Shown: piece by piece, positions 48,501 to 60,437 of the stretch
How positions within the stretch are numbered: the first letter of the stretch is position 1
Layout: each line of letters begins with the position of its first letter
Source of the DNA: Hepsetus odoe
Lineage: Eukaryota > Chordata > Actinopteri > Characiformes > Hepsetidae
Direction: 5' to 3'
Assembly (NCBI GenBank): GCA_017165825.1
Contig: CM029378.1
Location: 1,048,719-1,112,718 of the forward strand
DNA length: 64,000 nucleotides
The notes under the pieces: model-generated
What the model was told of the DNA's origin: nothing
What the model saw: only the letters and a program-made list of their open reading frames with translations
Database searches by the model: none
Translations under genes and position numbers: made by a program

Positions 48501-51500
48501 AGTGATTAGAACAGTCACTTTCACTTAACTCTAAATCTTCCGGTCCGGATCCAAATCCCTAACTACTAGGCCACCGCTGCCCTGGGGGTTGGGGGGGTGT
48601 GCCCTACAGGGTGGATGACCTTCTATGACCTTCTGATCCTGGGGCCTCTTCACAAAGCGTCTAACTTAAGACATGCAGATGATCAGGTGATTCGTTTACT
48701 GCTGATGCTGAGTGGATGGAACCTCTTTATCTAAAACCTTGTATCTTTAGTGAGAACCTGGAAAACAAACGTTTGATCCTCTTGGATCTAGACTGGGGCA
48801 GAAAATAGTATATTTGAACCAACAAGGTGATTCCCTACATAATTTAAAGAAATGCGCTCCACTGCAGCTTGTGTAACGTACAGAACTGTGCAGACGTTTT
48901 AGTCAGGTGTGTAAAACGCTGTAAACAGAACGCTTTCAGAAATGGAAGTGTTGATCATTTATTTTCATCAATCAACAAAATGCAGTGAATGAACAAAAGA
49001 GAATCTAAATCAAATCAATATGTGGTGTGACCACCCTTTGCCTTCAAAACAGCATCAGTTCTTCTAGGTACACTCGCACACGGTTTTTGAAGGAACTCGG
49101 CCGGTCGGTCGTTCCAAACATGACTGTGTTTCTCCTCCGTGTGACATTGATGATCACCAGTACCTGATTGGTAAAACTGGTTGATCAGACACCGACTATA
49201 ATCCTACAGAATCCCTGACTGTGTGAGTGTACCTAGAAGAACTGATGCTGCTCTGAAGGTAAAAGGTAGTAACGCCAGATATTGATCTGATTTAGATTTT
49301 TCTTTTGTTCCTCACTTTGCATTTTGTAAATTGATAAAAATAAACAATCATTATTGATATTTCTGAAAGCGTTCTGTTTACAGCATTTTTTCACACCTGC
49401 CTAAAACTTTCAGCACAGTACTGTAGGTTTTGGTGACATTAAATCGAGACACTGAGAACTCTTGAATTTTAGTGATACTTTAAAACACATGGCTGAAGTC
49501 GAAGGACCCGGACGTGGTTGTTTTGGTTGTTTGTCCCTGGGCGAAGGAGCCAGTAGGACATGACTGGTTTTTAGCTGCGGTATTTGCACGACTGCTGACA
49601 GAGATTCTATTGTTCTACTAATCGCACTGAAGCTGTGATGAGGAAGAGGAAGCAGCCAACTTCCTGTCTGAGAAAAAACTCAATTAGTGAAGATCAGGGA
49701 ATTGCACACAATGAGGACCGCACAGTGTGGACATAATGCAGCCCTGTAGTAATATTGTCCATAATTCCATACTCCACAGGGTGTGATGATGTAGTGACCC
49801 AGATAGACCCTATAGACCCAGAGGTTACAGGCTCAGGTCCTGCCTCCAGCACCACCACCATTGTGTTCCTGAGAAAAACCCTTAACTCTGAGTTGCTCCA
49901 GGGAGATGAACTTTAGGAAATAAGAATGCATGTTTTAGCTTAAATAAATGACAAAACAGAGGATAATCAGGAAAAAAGAAATGCTAATTGATCATTTTTC
50001 TATCCCCTAAAGGTATTCTAGTAGCATTTAGTTAATAGGAATGCACATGAACATTTCTCTGGTTCTGGTTCTCTGGTTCTGGTTCCACATTGCATGAGCT
50101 AGTGTACAGGATTTCAACAGTGACTCCTTTAGTCAAGAGTCCTGCTGTTCACTTTCTGACACAAACACACTGCTCGTATTCACAGACAGTGTTCAGTATC
50201 TAGACCTCCAGATGGGCTAGTGTGATGTTCTCCTTCATTAGTTTCAGAACGTGAGTAGCTGATTCCTCTTCCAAGCTATGCTGGTGTTTAATCTGTCATG
50301 GTAGAACTTCAGTCCAGCCTCTGAAGGTATGATCAGTCGGAGAGCTCGCTTAGCCTTAGATACCACTGAGAGAAATTAGGACTGAACAATTATAGGCTGG
50401 GAGTTTTAGGAACTATAACATATTGTTTCCAGAAGAACTTAACACCCTCTCCCCCATCACTCAGTAGAACTGTCCTCTCTCTCTCTGGGTGTGTAGGGTG
50501 GTCCTCCCTCTCCCCCATCAATAGAGAACTGTTCTCTCTCTCTGGGTGTGTAGGGTGGTCCTCTCCCCATCAAATCGAGTAGAACTGTCCTCTCTCTGGG
50601 TGTGTAGGGTGGTCCTCCCTCTCCCCATCAGTCAGTAGAACTGTCCTCTCTCTCTCTGGGTGTGTAGGGTGGTCCTCCCTCTCCCCCATCAATCAGTAGG
50701 ACTGTCCTCTCTCTCTCTGGGTCTGTAGGGTGGTCCTCCCTCTCCCCCATCACTCAGTAGAACTGTCCTCTCTCTCTGGGTGTAGGGTGGTCCTCCCTCC
50801 TCCCCCCCATCAATCAGTAGAACTGTCCTCTCTCTCTCTGGAGTGTGTGAGGTGGTCCCTCCCTCTCCCCCATCACTCAGTAGAACTGTCCTCTCTCTCT
50901 CTGGGTGTTTGGGTGGTCCTCCCTCTCCCCCATCACTCAGTAGAACTGTCCTCTCTCTCTCTGGGTGTATAGGGTGGTCCTCCCTCTCCCCCATCAATCA
51001 GTAGGACTGTCCTCTCTCTCTCTGGGTGTGTAGGGTGGTCCTCCCTCTCCCCATCCTCAATGAGCGGTCCTCTCTCTCTCTCTGGGTGTGTAGGGTGGGG
51101 TCCTCCCTCTCCCCCATCACTCAGTAGAACTGTCCTCTCTCTCTCTCTGGGTGTGTAGGGCGGTCCTCCCTCTCCCCCATCACTCAGTAGAACTGTCCTC
51201 TCTCTCTCTCTGGGTGTGTAGGGTGATTGACAAATGAAAGGTTAGGCAGCGGTGGTCTAGTGGTGAGGGAACCACAAGATTGGAAGATTGTGGGTTCAAA
51301 CCCCTTACCAGTAGGTTGCCCTGAGGTACCCTTGAGCAAGGTACTGTCCCCTTCTCTGCTCCCCAGGCACTTTCATAGCTGCCCCCTGCTGCACGCTGTT
51401 TGAGTGCATGGGTTAAATGCAGAGGTCCAGTTTCGTTGTGGTTCACTGTGTGGTGTGCTGTGACCTCGCAAAGACACTTTCACTTTCACTTTCAATCATG

Positions 51501-51578
51501 CATGTTGATTGAAGCACAACACCACAATAAACCCAACACACCCACACCCACACCCACACACCCACACCCACACACACA

Positions 51579-51617
<39 letters not shown>

Positions 51618-54600
51618 ACACACACACACAGATGCTATTGATCTAGGTAGGTGAAATCTCCCCTGGGTATCAGGCTGGTCAGGAGCCCCACAAGACCACT
51701 GCTGAGCAGGTATTATATTGGAGGTGGATCATCCTCAGCACAACAGATGTGATCTCCTGTTGACTGTCATAGGAGGGTATTTTGAGGTGTGTGTGTGTTA
51801 GTGTGTGTGTGTTCAGAGCCCTACACTGTGTGACCTGACCTTTCTGTGGGGTATTAGTTACGTTAAACGTCTCTTAATTACAGAGGCCGCTGGGTTTCAG
51901 ATCGCTCCCTATCAAAGAGCTGCTCGGTGCTGCTGAAGCATAACGAACCACATACATCCAGGTCCTATTGCAGATCGTCCTGCACCAGGTCTACTGAAGC
52001 CCCCTGCAACAGTCACCTGCACCTTCAGGCTGCTGGATCAGATCTGATCTTGGGAGACTTGTCTGTCTTTGTTCTTGCTGTCTGAAACATTCTGTTCAGC
52101 CCAGACCATGTTGGTTCTTTCAACTTGAAGTTTATCATCATGTAAGACCTTCTCTGTTTTACCAACAGGTTCTCGATTCCTGTTCAGTAATTAGTTATTA
52201 TAAGCACAAGATTTGCCGAGATTTACCTCAGGAGGGACAAGGGTGGACAGGATGAGGACAGCTTGAGATGATTTAGAGATAAGGTTAGAGATGCAAGGTT
52301 GTGTTGGTTTGGACGTGTACAGAGGAGAGATGAGGAGTATATCAGGAGAAGCACATTGAAGGTGGAGCTTCCAGGAAACAAACAAAGAGGGAGGGCAAAG
52401 AGGAGGATAATGGAGGTGGTGAGAGAAGATGCAGAAGACAAGAAAAGATGGAGATGGCTGATCTGCTGTGGTGATCCCTGATGGGAGCAGTTGGTAGAAG
52501 AAGCAGTGCGGAGATTACTAACGCATTTGGGATTTCTCAAAGTGAAGAAGCTCCAGTGAAATGTCTGGGATGAGTTGAAGTGTTTAAACTCCCCTAAATA
52601 TCCTTTCGGATGAGTCAAAGTAATTAATCTATACAGCACAACTTTTTGCGAGTTGAAGGTCCTACAATGAAGGTCCTTTAAACACCTTTGGGATAAGTCA
52701 GAATAACGCAGCTTTTCTGAACACCCTTGGGATTAGTATGTGTGACAAATCCACTTCTTAAACCCATTTAGGCTTTAGGCCTCAATTAACACTTTGGGGA
52801 TGAGTCCAAGTATTAAGGCTTTGCTGAAAAAACTTGGGGATGTGTTCAGGATATACAGGAGTAAAGAAGCTCAGTTAAACTTGGGGGTCAGTTGAAGCGA
52901 TGGAGCTCTATTGAGCATCTCTCGGATAGGTCAGAGTAATAAAGCTATAATGAACAACTTTGGGATAAGTTGAGTGATGAAGGTCCACTAAAAATCTTCA
53001 GGTTACATTAGAGTAAAAAACTCAGTTTAACTATTTTGGGATAAGTTGAAGTGGTGAAGCTGGCATAAGTCAAAGTCACAAAGCTATACTGAACACCTTA
53101 GGTGGGCTGATACGATGAAGCTCAAATGAGCCATCTTTGGGATAAGTAAGAGTAATGAAACTCTAATGAACAACTTTGGGATGAGTTGCTAAAGCTCCAC
53201 CTTTGCTGTAATCAAAGTAAATGTAACGATACACTGATAAAGCTCTACTGAATTTCTTTAGGATCATTTAAAAAAAATCAAGCACTAGGCATGAGTGGGA
53301 TAGATTAATCATTCATGGCGTAATGAAGCCTTATCCAACTTTCTGGAATGAGTTAAAGTAGTCGTGAAGCCTAATTAAACACCTCTGGGATGAGTTGGTG
53401 AGCCAAAGATCCATTTAACACATTCGGGATGAGTCAAAGTAGTGACGCTTTACCAAACACATCTGGGATTAGTTAAAGTAGTGAATCTTTAATAAACCCA
53501 TTAGAGATTAGTCAAAGTAGTGAAGCTTTAGCAAACACACATGGGATAAGTCTGATAAGCTTTAACAAACACATTTGGGATGAGTCAATGTAGTGAAGCT
53601 TTAACAAACACATTTGGGATGAGTCAAGGTAGTGAAGCTTTAACAAACACATTTGGGATGAGTCAAGGTAGTGAAGCTTTAACAAACACATTTGGGATGA
53701 GTCAATTTAGTGACACTTTAACAAACACATTTGAGATGAGTCAATGTAGTGAAGCTTTAACAAACACATTTGGGATGAGTCAATGTAGTGAAGCTTTAAC
53801 AAACACATTTGGGATGAGTCAATGTAGTGAAGCTTTAATAAACACATCTGGGATGAGTCAATGTAGTGAAGCTTTAACAAACACATTTGGGATGAGTCAA
53901 GGTAGTGAAGCTTTAATAAACACATTTGGGATGAGTCAAGGTAGTGAAGCTTTAACAAACACATTTGGGATGAGTCAATGTAGTGAAGCTTTAACAAACA
54001 CATTTGGGATGAGTCAATGTAGTGAAGCGTTAACAAACACATTTGGGATGCGCTGCTCGATTCGGAGTGGAGTCTGTCAGCCATCAAGCCAAATCCAATT
54101 AAAACATTTATAATCTGTTCTAAATGAGAGACACTGTTACTGTAATGAGCGGAAGTGAAAGTGACAAATTAACTAAAATCATCAGCTTTTCAGCATCTTA
54201 CTGCTTCAGAAAGGTTCAAATTAAAAAGCTTGATTTCTTAAGTGGAAGAAAGCTGCTTTAATGACTTTGTTTCATAATGCAGTCTTTTATGTCATAATTT
54301 ATTCCTGATTTCTTTGCTTTATTGCCCAAAATGTGTAACATTTTTGAAGATTAACATTCATCCAGTGATCCTAGACAGGCAGGCTGTGAGTTTTCTGGAT
54401 GGACTGTGTTATTTGGATGTACAGAGTATATTTGTGCATTAGTAGCATAGCTATGATAAGTGACTCTTTTTAGCCATGAATCTTCTCTAGCAGTGCGCTT
54501 GTTGGAATAACAGGCAGTGAAACATGGTGCTGTTGTAACGTCACCTGTTCTCCCAGCCAGTTTTATTGTGGACACAGTGGCCACCCTGGAACAGATGGCA

Positions 54601-57600
54601 GGAAACAGGCCAGCAAAGTCAATACAGCCCTATAAAGCACGAGTTGAGATGGAGGAGATAAAGGCCTGGAGTGCTCCAGCAGTGATGAGCTGATAACACA
54701 CTGCTCTGCTTCTCCAGATATTCTTACAGCTGATTCGATTTTTTGTATTAAGATTGTAGCTTGACGATGTCACTGATGAAGCACTGAAACCAGGCGCAGA
54801 TTAAGAGAAATGGGATACAGAGCAGGACGGGTGGTGAAACCAAAACCGCTTCTTCACATATCTGCAAATGTGGTCATTAACTATATTCATTTTCTGTTTT
54901 AAATTTTAATATCTAAATATCTAAAATATTAAAAAAAACAAAAAAAACAAAATCTAAATATCTAATATCTAAAAAAATAACAAAAAAAAAACATTTAAGT
55001 GATTTTCCGTGTTTTAAACACTAATATTAGAAAAATATTAACATTGATGCTGTAGAAAGTAATTTTCTCACATTAATCCAGTAAAGAGGGATTTTCTGTG
55101 TGTTAAACACTAATATTAGAATAAACACCACATTAATCCAGTAAAGAGGGATTTTCTGTGTGTTAAACACTAATGTAATGGCAGTAACTCTTTACCGGAT
55201 GGAGTTTATTCTATGTGTTTATTCTAAGGTTAAATTGTTTGTTTGTATAAATAAACATTTACTGCTCAGATAAACTGTTTCATCTTTCATTTCAGAATGA
55301 AATGATATTAATTGCCTCTTATAACACATTCAGAACCGCAGTGATAATTTTGTATCAGTTTGACCTTGGGATGTGTGTCCCCCACCCGGCTCTGTCTGAA
55401 GCATGATCAAACCACCTGGCTTTGCTTGGCCTTAATTAAAATTAGAAATCTAATCCAGTCAGAAATCAGATAATTAAATCAGCCTGATTCAATCAGGCAG
55501 TAATAGAGCACACAGACCAGCCGTGTTACAGCTCTTCCACTCCTGACGCTCTGTAATCGCCGAACCTGACGCAGTCGTTCTGCTCTCGACTTTATATAGT
55601 GAGGCTGGTCAGAGAGTGTATTTTGACGGCATAAACCGTCATGGTGGTGCTGTCGGGCCCCCGTGCTCCTTGGTCCATCTTCATTATTCATGAGGTGTGT
55701 CTTATATGACTTGCTTGGCTTCAGTCTCCCAGCCAGCGATGGATTCTGTGTAACACACACCTGACATTATCCATGTCCCTGTCAGGGAGTGAACCGTAAC
55801 CTTGATTTCTGCTGTGTCATTTGCATTCGTTCTATATAGGGACTAATCCCCCGGTTCAGAAGGCCGTGGGTTTGAATCCCGGACCAGTAGGTTGCCCTGA
55901 AGTTCCCTTGCTTGACGTATCGTTCCCATCACTGCTCCCCAGATACTGAATGTGTCTGCCCCTTGCTGGAAGTTGTGTGTGTGTGTGTGTTAAAAACAGA
56001 GGGTGTGTTTGGATGTGGTTCACGGTGTTCACAATGACAAACTGTCACTTTCACTTGGGTACAGTAAAGAGGAATTTTTTTCCCCTCCCAAATTATCATG
56101 GTGTTCACAGCGTGTGTGAATGGAACTGAACGTCTGAATGTCCCTCAGACATGAACTGGTGGTGGAGACGCTGTCTGATGCCTGAGATGTTGTTTTAGCT
56201 TGCAGAAGATTTTGGACTAAAACTGAACCCGTTCATGGTGGAGGGACACAAAGAAAAGAGATTTAGTTCAGATGGACTGTTTTTACCATCATCACCGTCC
56301 CACAGAGAGACACAGGGACACGTGGAGACACGTTCTTCACCACCGCTGTGAAGAAATGTGGTTTCTCTCTGGATGAGCCAAACACTGAATCAGGAGAAAT
56401 ATAGAAAAGGCTCATATTGAAAACCATGAAGCAATTAGTCACTCATGAGCAGTTCTCCAGATCTTCCTGAAGGACAGTGTTGTTGTCTCTCATGTTCAGT
56501 CCAGTCTCTGTACCTGAGCAGTTCTCCAGATCTTCCTGAAGGACGGTGTTGTTGTCTCTCATTTTCAGTCCAGTCTCTGTACCTGAGCAGTTTGATTGTT
56601 CTGTGTTGGTTAATCCACACAGTGATCTCCGTCTGAACCTTCAAGCAGAACAAAGCGTCTCACTGAAGACATGAAGCAGTGAAGAACCAGGTGCAGATGA
56701 TTCCAGATGATTCCTGGATCGGTTCGCAGCCGAGTGTGAAGTGGCTGGGATGAGAATCAGCACCTCTAAATCTGAGGCCATGGTCCTCAGTCGGAAAAGG
56801 GTGGAATGCCCTCTCAGGATTGGGAGTGAGACCTTGCCCCAAGTGGAGGAGTTTAAGTATCTTGGGATCTTGTTCACGAGTGAGGGTAAGATGGAGCGGG
56901 AGATCGACAGGCGGATCGGGGCAGCTTCTGCAGTGATGCGGGCTCTGCATCGGTCCGTCATGGTGAAGAAGGAGCTGAGCCAGAAGGCAAAGCTCTCAAT
57001 TTACCAGTCGATCTACGTTCCCACCCTCACCTATGGTCACGAGCTGTGGGTAGTGACCGAAAGAACGAGATCGCGAATACAAGCGGCTGAAATGAGTTTC
57101 CTCCGCAGGGTGTCTGGACTCTCCCTTAGAGATAGGGTGAGAAGCTCAGTCATCCGGGAGGGGCTCAGAGTAGAGCCGCTGCTCCTCCGCATCGAGAGGA
57201 GTCAGAGGAGGTGGCTCGGGCATCTGATTAGGATGCCCCCTGGACGCCTCCCTGGTGAGGTGTTCCGGGCACGTCCCACCGGAAAGAGACCCCGGGGAAG
57301 ACCCAGGACACGCTGGAGAGACTATGTCTCTCGGCTGGCCTGGGAACGCCTTGGGATCCGCCCGGAGGAGCTGGAAGAAGTGGCCGGAGAGAGGGAAGTC
57401 TGGGCATCCCTGCTGGAGCTGCTGCCCCCGCGACCCGACCTCGGATAAGCGGAAGAAAATGGATGGATGGATGGATGATTCCAGATGATCAGGTGCTTCC
57501 TTTGAAAAGTGATGAAAGTGAAAATGACTACCCTTGTCATTGTGAAATGCAGCACAACACAACGAAATTCAATCTCTGTGTTTCACCCAAACACACGTGC

Positions 57601-59097
57601 AGCAGGGGGCAGCTACTGAAAGCGCCCGGGGAGCAGTGACGGGGACGGTACCTTGCTCAAGGGTAACTCCGGGTAACCTACTGATGAGGGAATCAAACCC
57701 ACAATCCGGGGCAACTCCATCACCACTAGAACACCGCTGCCCCAAAGTACTGCTGATGCTGAATGCTGAGTGGGTGGAACCCCTTCATTCAGAACCTTGT
57801 ATCTTTAGACACTTTATAGACTGGAGCTCTAAAACATTTCTTTATCTTTCTGTAATTTAATCCTCAGTCTGATGAAGATCAGACCATCTGAGAAGCAGAA
57901 AATAGTGCTTCTGCACCAACAAGATGATTTTCAAGCAGATTATAAAGAACTGAGGGGCTCAAGATTTTCCAACCACCTGTAACATCTTAGATTTTTGGGG
58001 CACGTCACACTTTCCTTTAGGATTTTCTGATGCTTCATAAGTCAAAATTCATGTGACCAGATCTCCTTTGGCTATAGAGCTCATGGAGCTCATTAATATT
58101 TCAGATGTGGACATTAACAGGTTCACCCTTCGTTACCAGTCCCACCATTCATCCCTTCATAGCCTTTATTTGGGATTGTTTCCATTGAAAAAAAAAAAGT
58201 GAAAAAAGTGAAAGTGACAACCCTTGTCATTGCGAGGTCACAGCACAGCAAGCGTGAACCACAACTAAATTGGACCTCTGCTTTTAACCCATGCACACAA
58301 AAACCGTGCAGCAGCGGGCAGCTATTGAAAGCACCCGAGGAGCAGTGACGGGGACGGTACCTCAGGGCAACCTACTTGTGAGGAAATCGAACCTACAATC
58401 TTCTGATGCGGGGCAACTCCCTCACCACTAGGCCACCGCTGCCCCAGTTGGGGCCCCATTGAAGGGCCCATTATTCAAGAGCATGTTTTAACTTTTTATT
58501 AACATTAAACTTAAAATAAAAAAAACAACAACAGAGATTTCAAATTCTAAACAATTTTGAATTTTGGTAAATAATCTTCAGAATGGGAAATAATAGTAAT
58601 GCTAACCGTAAATACAAAATATTAATATTTATCCAGTAGGAGATTGATCATGTGTTTAAAAACGAATAGAATTAATTCGAACATTAATCCAGTAAAGTGT
58701 GACGTTCCCATAATGGGAGATGGTGGATTTATGGACTGTAGAGAAGAGTGGCTTGTTTACAGGACCCCAGTTCAGATGCACCTGCATTATTTATTCCAGT
58801 CCAGTGACACTAAAGTGGAGAGCATCAGGTGAACTGGTTGGGATGTTTGCATCGGCCCCAGTCGTGGGGAGGAAAGCAAACAGCCTGCTGATTAGGTGAT
58901 GTGAAAGTGAAAGTGACTATGTCATTGTGAACACAGTGAACTACAGCCAAACACACCTGCTGTATCTAACACACACACACACCGTCCAGCAGGGGGCGCA
59001 CATATCCAGCACCCGGGGAGCAGTGATGACGGAGACGGTTAATTATTCATTCATTCATTTCTCTTTCTTTCTTTCTTTCTCTGGCTCTTTCCTCATG

Positions 59098-59133
<36 letters not shown>

Positions 59134-60390
59134 GAACAGTCCTATTGAATCCTGTCAGAACTTTGATAAGGACATCACGCTGCAGATCGATATGGCCTTC
59201 AACATCTTCTTCCTGCTGTACTTCGGTCTCAGGGTGAGCCCATTTAACACACACACACTGACCTCCACTTGACCCCATCAAACCCAATCCCCCAAACTCT
59301 CAACCAATCACCTCCACCTGACCCCCATCCAACCCAATCCCCCAAACTCTCAACCAATCACCTCCACCTGACCCCCATCCAACCCAATCCCCCAAACTCT
59401 CAACCAATCACCTCCACCTGACCCCCATCCAACCCAATCCCCCAAACTCTCAACCAATCACCTCCACCTGACCCCCATCCAACCCAATCCCCCAAACTCT
59501 CAACCAATCACCTCCACCTGACCCCCATCCAACCCAATCCCCCAAACTCTCAACCAATCACCTCCACCTGACCCCCATCCAACCCAATCCCCCAAACTCT
59601 CAACCAATCACCTCCACCTGACCCCCATCCAACCCAATCCCCCAAACTCTCAACCAATCACCTCCACCTGACCCCCATCCAACCCAATCCCCCAAACTCT
59701 CAACCAATCACCTCCACCTGACCCCCATCCAACCCAATCCCCCAAACTCTCAACCAATCACCTCCACCTGACCCCCTCTATCCAACCCCCATTTCTACCC
59801 ATCCCTCTCCAAGGTCTTCAAGCCCCCAATCCCTCAACCCAACCCAAACCCAACCCCCCCAGTTCTACCCATCCCATTTGAAATTCCCCAATCACCCCAT
59901 CACAACCAGTTCCCCCAAACCCCCACCTGCCCCTGTTTTTACTGGATTTGTAGAACTTTTTAAGGAAAGTATTTTTATTTTAGGTTTAGTTACTGTTAGA
60001 AGCAGAAATCGAAATGCCAGTTGTTGAGTTTTGCATTAGATTCAGGACAAAAACCTGATAATGAGTCAGTCAAAAAAAAATCGAATAAAGCTGTGAGCTG
60101 CTAGGCGCCGCCGGTGATTAAAGTCAGGTCCGGATTCAGGAGTTGAACTTTAATAAAGCCGAGTGTGAGACTCGGACAGCGCGGAGGTTCAGGGCAGCTG
60201 TGAGAGTGTTCGAGGTGATGGAGGAGTACTGTTTCCTGTTACTGAATATCACAATCTTTCTCTCTCTCTCTCTTCGCTATCCTTCACTCTGCTCCACTCC
60301 TCGCTTTTCTCTCTCACCCCCAATCTCTTATTCTGTCTGTCCCTCTCTTTTTCTTTTGTTTTTCTCTTTATTGGTATCTCTCTGTCTATT

Positions 60391-60437
<47 letters not shown>

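Larger units (their letters stand above)
56440..57965 (-). mobile_element. element B, minus strand, split by a LINE and a SINE
   Basis: Two 69-bp units (inverse, 56452-56590) are followed by the inverse left part in three pieces: 56590-56711, 57474-57507 and 57745-57965. Put side by side they follow the order of the intact sequence at 26535-26760. The gaps hold a LINE (56712-57473) and a SINE (57508-57744). Confidence 0.9.

Noticed and set aside
48600..48640. gggtggatgacc (GWMT) as the missing kcnma1 linker exon
   Set aside because: It lies after the S1 exon, so the order is wrong. The next codons do not fit SVKDWAG, and a stop follows at once in the relevant frame.
53580..54113. 177-codon frame with MSQCSEALTNTFG repeats, and a matching minus-strand frame
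   Set aside because: Product of a stop-free 39-bp minisatellite; no splice or flanking coding support.
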